Made by a program: the position numbers and the translations under genes. Positions 51,901-60,093 of a DNA stretch of 64,000 bases are shown here, piece by piece; within the stretch, counting starts at the first letter, position 1, and each line of letters starts with the position of its first letter. Source of the stretch: an uncultured Clostridia bacterium. Lineage in GTDB: Bacteria; Bacillota; Clostridia; Oscillospirales; Acutalibacteraceae. Location of the stretch: positions 1 through 64,000 of the forward strand of contig CALWUY010000056.1 of the NCBI GenBank assembly GCA_944384855.1, given 5' to 3'. The notes beneath the pieces are model-generated. The model was given only the letters and a program-made list of their open reading frames with translations. It did no database searches and was not told the origin of the DNA.

Positions 51901-54864
51901 CTGAGTGCGGGTGAAATCAGCGTCCACATCGGAACGCCGTGGATACCTGCCGAGGTATATCAGCAGTTTATGTTTGAAACCTTTGGTACGAACCGCTACG
52001 CACAGGACAGAATGGGCGTTCTTTATTCCCGATATAACGGTACTTGGAACATCACCAACAAGAGTGCCGACAGCGGTAATATCAAAACCACGACCACCTA
52101 CGGCACAAGGCGTATCAACGCCTACCACATTTTCGAGCAATGCTTAAATCAGAAGGATGTACGCATCTTCGATACGGTCATTGAAAACGGCAAAGAGAAA
52201 CCCGTGCTCAACAAGAAGGAAACGGCGATTGCCCAAGACAGACAGGAGCTTATCAAGCAGAAGTTTGTGGAATGGATATGGCGGGATATTGACCGCCGTG
52301 AGATGCTTTGCACTCTCTATAACGAAACCTATAACTCCATTCGTCCCCGTGAGTATGACGGTCAGCATATCCGCTTTACGGGTATGAACCCCGAAATCTC
52401 TCTGCGACCGCACCAAATCAATGCGATTGCCCATATTCTTTACGGCGGTAATACCTTGCTTGCCCACGAAGTAGGCGCAGGTAAAACCTTTGAAATGGTT
52501 GCGGCGGCAATGGAACTGAAACGCTTGGGACTCTGCAATAAGTCGATGATCGTCGTGCCAAACCACATCACCGAGCAATGGGCGGCAGAATGGTTGCAGT
52601 TATATCCTGCGGCGAATGTGCTGATAGCCACCGAGCGTGACTTTGAAAAGCAAAACCGCCGTAAGCTCTGCGCCCGTATCGCCACCGGTGATTACGATGC
52701 CGTTATTATCGGTCACAGCCAACTGCAAAAGATACCGATGTCAAAGGAGCGACAGCAAGCCATTATCGAGCGACAAATCGAGCAGGTTATGATCGCCATT
52801 CAGCTTGCCAAAAAGGAAAAAGCCGAAAACTTTACCGTCAAGCAGATGGAACGCACCCGTAAATCCCTTGAAACAAGGCTTGAACGGCTTAACGACATTG
52901 AGCGTGATGATACCGTAACCTTTGAAGAACTCGGTGTTGACCGCTTGTTTATTGACGAGAGCCACTATTTCAAGAACTTGTTTCTTGCCACCAAAATGCG
53001 TAACGTGGGCGGTATCGCACAGACCGAAGCGCAGAAGTCCTCCGACCTCTTTATGAAATGTCAGTACCTTGACGAAATCACCGAGGGTCGAGGGGTTATC
53101 TTTGCAACGGGTACGCCTATCAGCAATTCAATGGTGGAACTCTACACCATACAGCGGTATTTGCAGTATGGCTTGCTTGATGAATTGGGACTCCAGCATT
53201 TTGATGATTGGGCGGCAAACTACGGTGAAACCACCACGACCATTGAGCTTTCCCCCGAAGGTAGCGGATACAGACCGAAAACAAGGTTTTCCAAGTTTAT
53301 CAACCTGCCCGAACTGATGGCACACTTTAAGATGTGCGCCGATATTCAGACGGCGGACATGCTCAAACTTCCCGTACCCGAAGCGATATTTCACAATGAG
53401 GTTATCAAGCCTTCCGACCTGCAAAAAGAAGCCATAACGGGACTTGCGGAACGAGCCGAAGCAGTGCGTGGCGGTAACGTCGATCCGAGCGTAGATAATA
53501 TGCTTAAAATCACCAACGACGGCAGAAAGTTAGCACTTGATATGCGGCTTTTCAATCCACTTGCCCCCGATGATGAAAACGGCAAGGTTGCCTCCTGCGC
53601 CCGTAACGTATTCCGTATATGGGACGAGGGCAAAGAGGAACGGACAACGCAGCTTGTGTTCTGCGACCTTTCCACCCCGAAGGGTGACGGCAGTTTTAAT
53701 GTTTATGACGATCTGAAGCAGAAACTTGTGGAGCGTGGTATCCCGGAGGAAGAAATCGCCTTTATTCACGATGCCAATACCGATGCCCGTAAAAAGGAAC
53801 TGTTCGCCAAGGTTCGCTCCGGTCAGGTGCGTATCCTTATGGGCAGTACGCCGAAGATGGGTGCAGGAACCAACGTGCAGGATAGACTTGTGGCTCTCCA
53901 CGACCTTGATTGTCCGTGGCGACCGAGCGACCTTGCACAGCGCCTTGGCCGTATAGTACGGCAAGGCAACCGCAATAAAAAGGTCGATATTTTCCGTTAC
54001 GTTACCGAGGGAACCTTTGACGCATATCTGTATCAGCTTGTAGAAAACAAGCAGAAATTCATTGCACAGATTATGACGAGCAAGGCTCCCGTCCGTATTG
54101 CATCCGACGTGGACGAAACGGCGCTGAACTATGCGGAGATCAAAGCCTTGGCAACGGGTAATCCGATGATTATTGAGAAATGCACCCTTGATATGGAGGT
54201 CAGCAAACTCAATATGTTAAAGGCAAGCTACCTCAATCAGAAATACGCCTTGGAGGAACTTGTACTGCGAAAATATCCCGCAGATATGAGCGAGGTTCGG
54301 GAGCGTATCGCAGGTTATGAGAAGGACTTGGAGATTGTCCGTGCTCACCCGAAAATCGAGGACGGTTTTACGGGTATGGTAATTATGGGCGTGACCCACA
54401 CCGAAAAGGAAACCGCAGGTAAAGCCATCATTGATGCGTGTACCCGTATGACAGACCCCGATGCCATCCCTTTGGGAGAGTATCGGGGTTTTGCTATGAC
54501 CCTTTCCTATGACGGGCAAGCAAACGAATACCGCATTACCTTAAAGGGTGCGCTTTCACACACGGTTGTTTTGGGTTCGGATATTTACGGTAATATCACC
54601 CGTATGGATAACCGCATTGACGGTATCGAGGAACAACTGAAGGTGCTGAATGAAAAACTTGCGGATACGCAAACACAGCTTGAAAATGCCCGTACCGAAA
54701 TGGAGGCTCCCTTCGCCCGTGAAGCGGAGCTTGCAGAGAAAACAAGGCGGCTCCAAGAACTTAACGTCCTGCTCAACTTGGATGCCAAGGATAAAACTCT
54801 TATGGCGGATGAGCCGGACGAGGGTGACAAGGTTGCACCACGTAAAAATGAATATGCAAGGTAA
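45985..54864 (+). CDS. Giant N6-adenine methylase/SNF2-type helicase of the conjugative element
   Basis: 2959 residues. In order: an ArdC-like N-terminal domain (about 20-100, YNYRLPFDEQVLIHAQRPDA); a low-complexity linker (about 285-405) that overlaps tnpV in another frame; repeated helical domains; a MutS domain I-like part (about 1018-1105, LLRVDDFYEAFDEDA); an N6-adenine methylase domain (LEPACGVGNFIGM about 1473, GNVPFGD about 1537 in place of NPPF); and a helicase core (HEVGAGKT about 2160, FIDESH about 2322, GAGTNVQDRL and QRLGRIVRQGN about 2625-2660). A coiled coil ends the protein. It probably protects or processes element DNA during transfer. AAGGAGGTG precedes ATG 45985. Confidence 0.9.
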   Translation: MASKYEIITALYRESVKGLAKNHHTWTAFLHSACYNYRLPFDEQVLIHAQRPDATAVLEIEGKNGWNQKFGRWVNRYATGIAVFDRHHAGRQRLKYYFDISDTHESRFARPVPIWEYKPEYEAAVIEALKNRFGELRDKSDLQSALHSVAKNAVEDNLPDYLSELIRYRADSFLEDYDDLNVEVIYRRLLENSVAYMLMSRCGLDVDEYFEVDDFNDVINFNSPDTMNTLGVSTSDIAENCLGAIALTVRNLQREEKKENRTFAENAEKEYPIVSKPKTMSERSIEDGTDLHDEERLSSAEPVAPARAGGSPWEIRIASQKVSATEPKSEVHQSADVGQAERAPDGSGQSGKREDGTLGSTDGTSRGHHGGNESHRSDEMGGTDEQHPNVGGGASAERADLRINDENAGGEELPAFLDERLIMGIIANKEDDLKFKKHQIELFFSVHTDPKERAEYLKSAYHDRYTEVILDGGVRCGYKPQEDGLLMWEGAYLSRTKESVFSWDCIVGFTDQLIKKKEYSPGIINRRTKKLPPQDSNQLTLFDVFDMGVDEPSEETPQLSLFPKWEASQQIIDETLCIGANERKSLLDICARFMKDKSVEENAEWLKEHYGTSGTGFFFEGRRIAVWYNENGIRIGEGDTAQRSTATVVTWEQSAKRIRELLDLGRYMPQSLIDQVVDYEYKEIAENLLYITSDFSDRSAPYNQTVMGVVNQRGGYPDMTERLVALLKEPDTLAQIVDEWKVFTAAHKENPDLLRFRWYRPQKWLERLQDLQREPVIFQAAEGFEPKREHFITKDELDMLLRGSERRSDFRLGVYAFYRTHKDQKEREKYLRDKFGTGGGTTDGNGYGNHDGKGYSFSRGDIMKPFAKISLSWAQVANRIKELIAQGKFLTDKDKEGMADFELRELGHIVHNGFFGASDEHPKPFTDNDTVKYWDNVKSVAEQLKDPNRAEVIYTTMLLPLWESTLPNDRYYEHRKKAVEALQQYRDGVFSVFGNGRNLWLEQLKKQPQTAEPEKPMNPILKRLTENRAKYPEAIILLRVDDFYEAFDEDAHILAKTFDYTLASRPLDGERKAMVGFPQHIFEKNIDKLMKTGVPVVVNYPDGKTDIYPEPVQSKETDGSNREVDTLCKILDRLGIDDITIEYENGELVARDEDNVWYSKQLYDFLADEAFVYTEDGVLGIEGELLADFAELAKRYGIEIPTYNAEKEQGDVRDDVDPAAIREKLAQSGIVNGEVVDEDALNNSPFIRQVMADAEAAQEETETRIVVRYQSDNEIIVIQQYLNGQFYNRYGYDENTDFAASTAGGFVTLDEAENALRSHRPMAVKVEPSIAIPTNLAPPKPRKERVRFTTLHPEIPAEQRHNFRITDPELGYGTASEKYAANVAAIRLLKKIESEKRLATPDEQKILSRYVGWGGLADCFKEEHSRYNELKSLLEPDEYAAARASSLTAFYTSPVIVEAMYKALGQMGFKNGNLLEPACGVGNFIGMLPEGMTGGKAYGVELDSISGRIAQQLYQNSNIAVNGFEKVEMPDSFFDVAIGNVPFGDLRLADRKYDKHHWLIHDYFFGKTLDKVRPGGIIAFITSKGTMDKESSAVRKYLAQRADLIGAIRLPNTAFKKNAGTEVTSDIIFLQKRDRIIDIEPDWVHLDTDENGIKMNSYFVQHPEMVLGDMVMESSRFGMESTCRPYEDADLGDLLNNAISNLHAELTDYEVDELSDEEDLSIPADPNVRNFSYTVVDGKLYFRENSRMHPANLPLTTENRVRGMILLRDCVRQLIEYQTENYPDEIIKREQEKLNTLYDNFVKKYGRLFTRGNNLAFRDDSSYCLLCSLEVLDNEGNFERKADMFTKRTIKPHEPVTKVDTSSEALAVSISEKACVDLEYMAELSGKSEEELIADLKGVIYRDIKCPINTEEISPAHQELDFYDFVMADEYLSGNVRNKLKMARALCSVLPAEKRAEIEHCIPALEAVQPEDLSAGEISVHIGTPWIPAEVYQQFMFETFGTNRYAQDRMGVLYSRYNGTWNITNKSADSGNIKTTTTYGTRRINAYHIFEQCLNQKDVRIFDTVIENGKEKPVLNKKETAIAQDRQELIKQKFVEWIWRDIDRREMLCTLYNETYNSIRPREYDGQHIRFTGMNPEISLRPHQINAIAHILYGGNTLLAHEVGAGKTFEMVAAAMELKRLGLCNKSMIVVPNHITEQWAAEWLQLYPAANVLIATERDFEKQNRRKLCARIATGDYDAVIIGHSQLQKIPMSKERQQAIIERQIEQVMIAIQLAKKEKAENFTVKQMERTRKSLETRLERLNDIERDDTVTFEELGVDRLFIDESHYFKNLFLATKMRNVGGIAQTEAQKSSDLFMKCQYLDEITEGRGVIFATGTPISNSMVELYTIQRYLQYGLLDELGLQHFDDWAANYGETTTTIELSPEGSGYRPKTRFSKFINLPELMAHFKMCADIQTADMLKLPVPEAIFHNEVIKPSDLQKEAITGLAERAEAVRGGNVDPSVDNMLKITNDGRKLALDMRLFNPLAPDDENGKVASCARNVFRIWDEGKEERTTQLVFCDLSTPKGDGSFNVYDDLKQKLVERGIPEEEIAFIHDANTDARKKELFAKVRSGQVRILMGSTPKMGAGTNVQDRLVALHDLDCPWRPSDLAQRLGRIVRQGNRNKKVDIFRYVTEGTFDAYLYQLVENKQKFIAQIMTSKAPVRIASDVDETALNYAEIKALATGNPMIIEKCTLDMEVSKLNMLKASYLNQKYALEELVLRKYPADMSEVRERIAGYEKDLEIVRAHPKIEDGFTGMVIMGVTHTEKETAGKAIIDACTRMTDPDAIPLGEYRGFAMTLSYDGQANEYRITLKGALSHTVVLGSDIYGNITRMDNRIDGIEEQLKVLNEKLADTQTQLENARTEMEAPFAREAELAEKTRRLQELNVLLNLDAKDKTLMADEPDEGDKVAPRKNEYAR
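46844..47194 (+). CDS. tnpV: TnpV family protein nested in another frame of the helicase gene
   Basis: 116 residues read in a different plus-strand frame from the helicase. AAAGGAG (46829-46835) lies 8 bases before ATG 46844, ideal spacing. The product matches the TnpV family along its length: MELTYTMKNGYRLPNLL, GKYALLRRRYLQ, FTNLLTSGKLNEHL, MAQAEGITEEMKA, WVGLMNNIRMSAEE. TnpV proteins are encoded by Clostridia transposons and ICEs; their function is not established. The helicase reads through the same bases as a Gly/Ser/Asp-rich linker, so the DNA is used twice. Confidence 0.88.
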   Translation: MELTYTMKNGYRLPNLLPPQEPEVHLGKYALLRRRYLQQNRKVRFTNLLTSGKLNEHLMEVDKAANERMELLVAQMAQAEGITEEMKATDQMKWVGLMNNIRMSAEEQVLKELIYE

Positions 54865-54876
54865 AGGAGGTCTTTT

Positions 54877-55857
54877 ATGGGATATGTAACACCGGAGCAA
54901 ATCGCAAAAGCCAAGGAGATGGATCTGCTGACCTACTTGCAGACGTTTGAACAAACCGAGCTTGTAAAGGTCAGTCCCAACACCTACTGCACCCGTGAGC
55001 ACGACAGCCTTAAAATATCCAACGGTAAATGGTGTTGGCACTCCCGTGGTATCGGCGGTAAAAATGCTCTCAAATATCTTATAGAGGTTAAAAACATTCC
55101 CTTTACCGAAGCGGTGGAGATTATTACGGGACAGGCGGCAGTAATGCCGTCTGTTTCCCGTTCTCCCGCTGTGAGTCCACCAAAACCCAAGGTGCTGTTA
55201 CTGCCAAAGGTCAACCGAACTGCAACGGCAGGATTTAACTATCTGCGGAGCCGTGGCATTGATGCGGAACTGATACACCATTGTATCCGCACAGGGCGGT
55301 TCTATGAAAGTTATCCCCATCATAGTGCCGTGTTCGTAGGATTGGATAAGGAGAACAAGCCACGGTATGCCACCATCCGAGGTATCGGAAACGACTTTAT
55401 AGGCGAAGCTAACGGCAGCGATAAGCGGTATTCTTTTTCCTTTCCCGCCGAGCACAGCGACACCTTATGTCTGTTTGAGTCAGCGGTTGACCTATTATCA
55501 TTTGCAACCCTTTTGAAGCTCTACGGCAAGCCGTGGAACGCAGATCATCTTGTTTCCTTGGCGGGGGTATATAAACCCAAACAAGAGATACAGGACAGCT
55601 CCTTGCCCCTTGCTCTGAGTCAGTACCTTTCCGACCACCCGAATGTCCGTACCGTGTATTTATGCCTGGATAATGATACGGGCGGTCGCTTGGCGGCGGA
55701 TGCCCTTAAAATACTTCTCCCCGAAAGGTACGGCGTGGAGGTCAATGAGCGTTTTCCGCCGAGGGGCAAGGATTATAACGATTACCTCTGCGACCTACTT
55801 GGGTTACAGAGAACTACAAGAAAAGCAAAGGAGAATACGACCAATGAAAGAGTATGA
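54877..55857 (+). CDS. DUF3991/TOPRIM domain protein (primase-like)
   Basis: 326 residues. N-terminal DUF3991-type part (IAKAKEMDLLTYLQTFEQTELVKV...YCTREHDSLKISNGKWCW, with a zinc-ribbon-like Cys/His set as in CHC2 primases), then FNYLRSRGIDAELI and a TOPRIM domain (about 205-300: LCLFESAVDLLSFATLL with the Glu, VYLCLDNDTGGRLAADAL with the DxD). Such proteins may prime the second strand after conjugative entry. AAAGGAGG precedes the ATG 12 bases after the helicase. It overlaps the next gene by 14 bases. Confidence 0.85.
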   Translation: MGYVTPEQIAKAKEMDLLTYLQTFEQTELVKVSPNTYCTREHDSLKISNGKWCWHSRGIGGKNALKYLIEVKNIPFTEAVEIITGQAAVMPSVSRSPAVSPPKPKVLLLPKVNRTATAGFNYLRSRGIDAELIHHCIRTGRFYESYPHHSAVFVGLDKENKPRYATIRGIGNDFIGEANGSDKRYSFSFPAEHSDTLCLFESAVDLLSFATLLKLYGKPWNADHLVSLAGVYKPKQEIQDSSLPLALSQYLSDHPNVRTVYLCLDNDTGGRLAADALKILLPERYGVEVNERFPPRGKDYNDYLCDLLGLQRTTRKAKENTTNERV

Positions 55858-56368
55858 AGTAAGCATTGTTGAAACGCTGAAAAAGACCATAACGGTTGAA
55901 GCGGAGTCACCGGAGGATGCCAAATACCGAGTGCAAAAGGCTTGGAGCAAAGGCGAATATATCCTTGATGCCGACGATTTTTCGGGGTTGGAATTTGAAC
56001 TGTCGCCCTACCAAGTGGATATGCCGTATCACGAAATGACAAAACTTTTCCGTGCGGCGGAACGAGCCAAGCAATCGGTAAGCGGCTATATCGTATTTAC
56101 CGCCGACAGCTTTGAAAAGCCGTATGCGGAGGATGCACGAACCTATGGTGTGTCGAGCAATAACAAAGCCTTTCAGGAAGGTATGGGCGGCTATTCCATT
56201 TACGGATCCTCCCTTGACGGGACTGACCCATGTGTGCGGTTGGAGCGATATATGGCGGTCGAAAAAGGCGGCAAGGACGGTTGGAAGATCGAGCGTTGCT
56301 ATATGATGAGCGACGTTGTGGAGCAGACCAAACCTCTGCTTCAATCCAAGCAGGACAAGGAACGCTGA
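55844..56368 (+). CDS. DpnD/PcfM-like element protein
   Basis: 174 residues. The N-terminus KEYEVSIVETLKKTITVEAESPEDA and GEYILDADDF is the DpnD/PcfM-like pattern seen in conjugative elements. The rest (about 60-174) is a separate domain with FTADSFEKPYAEDARTYGVSS and RCYMMSDVVEQ, not recognised. AAAGGAG lies 10 bases before ATG 55844 inside the previous gene. Function unknown; the name comes from genes near a restriction system and a pheromone plasmid and carries no mechanism. Confidence 0.72.
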   Translation: MKEYEVSIVETLKKTITVEAESPEDAKYRVQKAWSKGEYILDADDFSGLEFELSPYQVDMPYHEMTKLFRAAERAKQSVSGYIVFTADSFEKPYAEDARTYGVSSNNKAFQEGMGGYSIYGSSLDGTDPCVRLERYMAVEKGGKDGWKIERCYMMSDVVEQTKPLLQSKQDKER

Positions 56369-56414
56369 TTTATTTTCGGCAAGTAACAACGGGCGACCGA
56401 ATGGGAGAACGAAT

Positions 56415-56480
56415 ATGCACTATACCAGCAAGCATCGCCTTTGGTCACCCAAACGCAGACTTGTTAGGGATAATCCCTAA
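56415..56480 (+). CDS. Possible 21-residue basic peptide
   Basis: ATG 56415 lies 7 bases after GGGAG. The product is very basic (MHYTSKHRLWSPKRRLV...). Too short to support by similarity; listed because of its ribosome binding site and its place in a compact operon. It could be a leader peptide or chance. Confidence 0.25.
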   Translation: MHYTSKHRLWSPKRRLVRDNP

Positions 56481-56505
56481 AACCCTTATGAAAGCGAGTG
56501 ATGTA

Positions 56506-56586
56506 ATGAACAATCTTTTACCCTTTATAGCAGGCTACATCTGCGGCGTGCTGCAGGTGTATTTTTTATGTGCCTATTTCAAATAA
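56506..56586 (+). CDS. Possible 26-residue membrane peptide (DUF3789-like)
   Basis: Product MNNLLPFIAGYICGVLQVYF followed by LCAYFK: one membrane helix. Small single-helix proteins of this kind (DUF3789 type) are common just upstream of mobC in Tn1549-like elements. The ribosome binding site is weak, and an ATG at 56488 is an alternative start. Confidence 0.4.
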   Translation: MNNLLPFIAGYICGVLQVYFLCAYFK

Positions 56587-56614
56587 ACCGTAATGAAAGA
56601 AAGGATGACGAGCA

Positions 56615-56944
56615 ATGAGAAAACGAAACTGCCGTGTGCAGGTAAGACTTGACCGTGACGAATATCAAGCGTTTATGAAGTCCGTAAAAAAGACGGGGTT
56701 ATCCCAAGAGGTGTACCTTCGTCATCTTATCAAGGGCGAGGTGCCGAGAGAAGCACCGCCCCCGGAGTATTTTGATTTTATCCGTGAACTCCACAACGTA
56801 GGAAACAACCTTAACCAAGTGGCGCAGAAAGCCCACGTGCTGAATGTCATTGACGTAAAGCGTTATGACGAAAACTGCCGCCGTTTGGAAAAGTTCATCC
56901 GTGACGTAACGGCGGCGGTTATCCTCCCTGCAAAGAGGTGGTGA
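56615..56944 (+). CDS. mobC: MobC-type relaxosome accessory protein
   Basis: 109 residues. A ribbon-helix-helix-like N-terminus (CRVQVRLDRDEYQAFMKSVKKTGLSQEVYLRHLIKG split by a turn) followed by FIRELHNVGNNLNQVAQKAHV and YDENCRRLEKFIRDV, the MobC pattern. It binds the transfer origin and helps the relaxase nick. Directly upstream of the relaxase gene, as expected; oriT should lie nearby. Confidence 0.88.
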   Translation: MRKRNCRVQVRLDRDEYQAFMKSVKKTGLSQEVYLRHLIKGEVPREAPPPEYFDFIRELHNVGNNLNQVAQKAHVLNVIDVKRYDENCRRLEKFIRDVTAAVILPAKRW

Positions 56945-56948
56945 TTCT

Positions 56949-58379
56949 ATGGCAACCACCTCCATCTGGAGCGTGAAGGGTTGGCTTGGCAAGTTGGTTA
57001 TATATGTAGAAAATCCGAACAAGACCACCAACCCCCAATACTACGAAAAGGCGGAGCTGACCGAGAAACAGGCACAGACCCTTTTGGATGTTATCGACTA
57101 TGCCGCCGATCCGAGCAAGACCGACGCAGTAATGCACGATGAAAATATCGAAACTCATCAACAGTTTGTAACGGGTATCAACTGTTTACCCGCAACTGCT
57201 CGTGATGAAATGCAGGCGGTAAAAAAACGCTTTGGAAAAGAGGACGGTGTTATAGCATACCACGGGTATCAATCCTTTGCCCCCGGAGAAGCCGATCCGA
57301 AAACGGCACACGAAATCGGGATACGGCTTGCCAAAGAATTGTGGAGCGAAAAGTATCAAGTGGTGGTTGCAACCCACCTTGATAAAGAGAACCATCTGCA
57401 CAACCATTTTGTAGTCAATACCGTGTCCTTTGTTGACGGCATCCGTTACCACCGCACGGGTAAGGATTACCACGATATGCAGGTGGCTTCGGATAACCTT
57501 TGTCGTGAGTACGGCTTGTCGGTGATCGAGAATATTCAGTACGGCAAATCCAAGCACTACGGCGAATGGAAAGCCGAGCAGGAGCAACGCCCAACGTGGC
57601 GAGGATTTTTCAAGGCGGATATTGACGAAGCTATCCGTATGTCATTGACCGAAAGGCAGTTTTTTCGTCACTTGGAGGAAAAAGGCTATGAAATAAAAAT
57701 GGGCAAGGACATATCGGTACGCCCCCAAGGAAAAGAGCGTTTTGTAAGGCTTATGCGAAACTTCGGTGAGGAATATTCCATTGAGAATATCCGCAGACGG
57801 ATACTGTCGCAGTATATCCCCGAAAAACCTCTTGCAGAGCCGGAGCGTAAAACCCGTCATTACCGTATGCAAGGCAGTATGAAAACCGTCCGTAAGATTA
57901 CAGGATTTCGGGCGTTATATTTTCATTACTGCTATAAACTCGGCATCTTCCCAAAGGACAGACCGCAGAACCAAAAACGGCTCCATTTTCTCCTTCGGGA
58001 GGATCTGCTGAAGCTCAATAATATTTCACAGGAAGTAAGGTTGCTTGTGCGGCACAAAATTGATACCGCCGAGCAGCTTTCTTTATATAAAAACGGATTG
58101 GAGGTGCAAATTGAAAAACTATCCGCCGAGCGTAAGGCATTGTATAAAAAGCAACGCACCGTCAAGTGCCAAAGCGACCCTAAACTTGCCGAAGCCGTGA
58201 AGAAAGAAATTGACGGCTTGACCGAGCAATTAAAGAACCTGCGGAGAGAGGTGCATTTGTGTGATGACATTGCCCAGCGTTCCGGTGTGATAACCGAAAA
58301 ACTCAAAGCCGTCCGAGAGGACGAGCAGACCCAAGGAAAGGAGAAACAGCAAAATGAACCCATCAGGCGACGCAGCTGA
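56949..58379 (+). CDS. Relaxase (MobA/VirD2 family)
   Basis: 476 residues. Relaxase domain in the first ~260 residues with the metal-binding three-His motif in HLDKENHLHNHFVVN (about 140-154) and FAPGEADPKTAHEIGIRLA upstream of it. A catalytic Tyr is expected near the N-terminus (candidates Y19 and the Tyr pair at about 30). The C-terminal third is a long coiled coil (LEVQIEKLSAERKALYKKQR). It nicks at oriT and leads the transferred strand. Overlaps the PcfB-like gene by 26 bases. Confidence 0.9.
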   Translation: MATTSIWSVKGWLGKLVIYVENPNKTTNPQYYEKAELTEKQAQTLLDVIDYAADPSKTDAVMHDENIETHQQFVTGINCLPATARDEMQAVKKRFGKEDGVIAYHGYQSFAPGEADPKTAHEIGIRLAKELWSEKYQVVVATHLDKENHLHNHFVVNTVSFVDGIRYHRTGKDYHDMQVASDNLCREYGLSVIENIQYGKSKHYGEWKAEQEQRPTWRGFFKADIDEAIRMSLTERQFFRHLEEKGYEIKMGKDISVRPQGKERFVRLMRNFGEEYSIENIRRRILSQYIPEKPLAEPERKTRHYRMQGSMKTVRKITGFRALYFHYCYKLGIFPKDRPQNQKRLHFLLREDLLKLNNISQEVRLLVRHKIDTAEQLSLYKNGLEVQIEKLSAERKALYKKQRTVKCQSDPKLAEAVKKEIDGLTEQLKNLRREVHLCDDIAQRSGVITEKLKAVREDEQTQGKEKQQNEPIRRRS

Positions 58380-59160
58380 ACAGGTAGTCCGATTAAGTCT
58401 TGAAGGTATTGAGGTCGCTGCCCAAATTACGGGTAGCGCCGCAAAAGAGGTTGCCGCACTTTTATATGCCGCCCTCAAAAACCGAGATAAGAACAAAATC
58501 AAGGGTAAGCAAAGTCTGACCTCTATGCTCAAAAGCGGTAAGGAGCTTTCTATATTCTCCGTAAAAAACGAGGATATAAAACGCTTTGTTGCCGATGCCA
58601 AACGTTACGGCGTTGTGTATTGCGCTCTGCGTAATACCAAGGATAACCCGTCGGGTGAATGTGAGATTATGGTACGAGCCGAGGATGCGGCGAAGATCAA
58701 CCGTATTGTTGAAAACATCAAGATTGCTACCGTCACCAACGAAGAAGCAATCCGAAGCGAGGTTGAAGGCGGTATCCACGAAACTCCCACCGAGCATACC
58801 GCACCCGAAAGAGGTGTCCCGGAGCGTAGTCCCGATGACTTGCTTGTGGACGAAATGTTAGACCAGCCCAAGAAGAAACCGGAGGTAACACACCAAAACC
58901 CCCAAGCGGCGAGGACGACAAAATCCCGTCCGTCCGAGCCTTCCTCAGAACGCAGAGCGAGATCCGACGAGGGTGCAGTTAAAGCCGACCGTCCTTCCGT
59001 TAGACAGGAATTAAGGGACATTCAGCGTCAGCAGCAACGGCAGGAAACGGAAGCCCGCCGCAGAGAGGAACGCCCCGCAAGGAACAATTCTCAAAGGCGT
59101 ACCCCTCAGCACAGGCAACCTGAACGAAAAAAGAAACCATCTAAATCGAAAGAGAGGTAA
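58354..59160 (+). CDS. PcfB-like DUF3801 protein
   Basis: 268 residues. The first ~130 residues (AEQVVRLSLEGIEVAAQITG, LTSMLKSGKELSIFSVK, FVADAKRYGVVYCALR) match DUF3801, typified by PcfB of enterococcal pheromone plasmids, which links the relaxosome to the coupling protein. The rest is a disordered, Arg/Gln/Pro-rich tail (RQQQRQETEARRREERP). AAAGGAG precedes the ATG inside the relaxase gene. Position between relaxase and VirD4 gene fits this adaptor role. Confidence 0.87.
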   Translation: MNPSGDAAEQVVRLSLEGIEVAAQITGSAAKEVAALLYAALKNRDKNKIKGKQSLTSMLKSGKELSIFSVKNEDIKRFVADAKRYGVVYCALRNTKDNPSGECEIMVRAEDAAKINRIVENIKIATVTNEEAIRSEVEGGIHETPTEHTAPERGVPERSPDDLLVDEMLDQPKKKPEVTHQNPQAARTTKSRPSEPSSERRARSDEGAVKADRPSVRQELRDIQRQQQRQETEARRREERPARNNSQRRTPQHRQPERKKKPSKSKER

Positions 59161-59166
59161 TTTGTA

Positions 59167-60093
59167 ATGGCAAACTTTGATGACATTTTCACCGCACCTG
59201 CAGAACAGAAAAAGGAGCAAAACGAGCAAAAGAAACCCCGTCGCAATAATCGGGGGCGTATGAACCCCGATGAATGGGCGGCGAAGAAAAAAGCAGAACG
59301 CCTTGCCGCTTATGAGTTGGCGGATAAGACCACGGGTGAGATCTTCGCAGACGGAAACCGTTTTACCGAATATCTTGACCTGCAATCCCGTCTTGACCGA
59401 TATTCCGTTACCAACGTTCTGCTTGTGTTGGCGCACAACCCTAACGCCACACAGCTTCGTTCTAAAGCAAGTTGGGCAGAAGAAGGTGCATCTATTCTCC
59501 AAGACCAAAAGGCAATTCCCATCATTGAACCGGGTGATAAATTCTACCGTGACGATGATACAAGAGGCACCTACTACAACGTGAAATGGGTCTATGACAT
59601 TTCACAGACCGATGCCAAGGCAGAACCCACACCTACGGTAAACCGTGATGAAAGGCAGTTGCTTTCGGCGCTGATCGCAAAGCGACCCGTTCCCATCGAG
59701 CTTACGGACAACATCGAAACAGGTGCGGTATACGATGCTGCTCAAAAGAAAATCTTTGTCCGCAAAGGTATGGATGCTCCCGATATTTTCCGTAGTCTGT
59801 CCCTTGCCCTTGCCCGTGCGGAAATGGCGATTGATACCCGTAATTTCAGTAAAGATAATGCGGATTTCAAAGCCTACTGTGCATCCTATATGCTCTGCCG
59901 TAAATACGGCATTGATGTCAGCGGATACGATTTCCGTGAGATGCCCGACGTAGGAGGTGCCGAGCCGCAGGCTATCCGTGGCGAGCTTTCCGAAATCCGT
60001 GACGTGATGCGTACGATGTCTGCCCGTATGTATAAGGCAATGGAACAGAATAAAGTGCAAAGCCGCACCGGACAGGGGCGTGATGAACGATGA
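59167..60093 (+). CDS. ArdC-like ssDNA-binding protein
   Basis: 308 residues. After a basic N-terminus (KKPRRNNRGRMNPDEWAAKK) the segment LQSRLDRYSVTNVLLVLAHNPNA and WAEEGASIL resembles the ArdC N-terminal domain, which binds single-stranded DNA. The second part (about 150-260) has IFVRKGMDAPDIFRSLSLALARAEM in the place of the metallopeptidase part, but no HExxH is present, so a catalytic role is doubtful. It may protect entering DNA. Overlaps the next start by four bases. Confidence 0.7.
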   Translation: MANFDDIFTAPAEQKKEQNEQKKPRRNNRGRMNPDEWAAKKKAERLAAYELADKTTGEIFADGNRFTEYLDLQSRLDRYSVTNVLLVLAHNPNATQLRSKASWAEEGASILQDQKAIPIIEPGDKFYRDDDTRGTYYNVKWVYDISQTDAKAEPTPTVNRDERQLLSALIAKRPVPIELTDNIETGAVYDAAQKKIFVRKGMDAPDIFRSLSLALARAEMAIDTRNFSKDNADFKAYCASYMLCRKYGIDVSGYDFREMPDVGGAEPQAIRGELSEIRDVMRTMSARMYKAMEQNKVQSRTGQGRDER

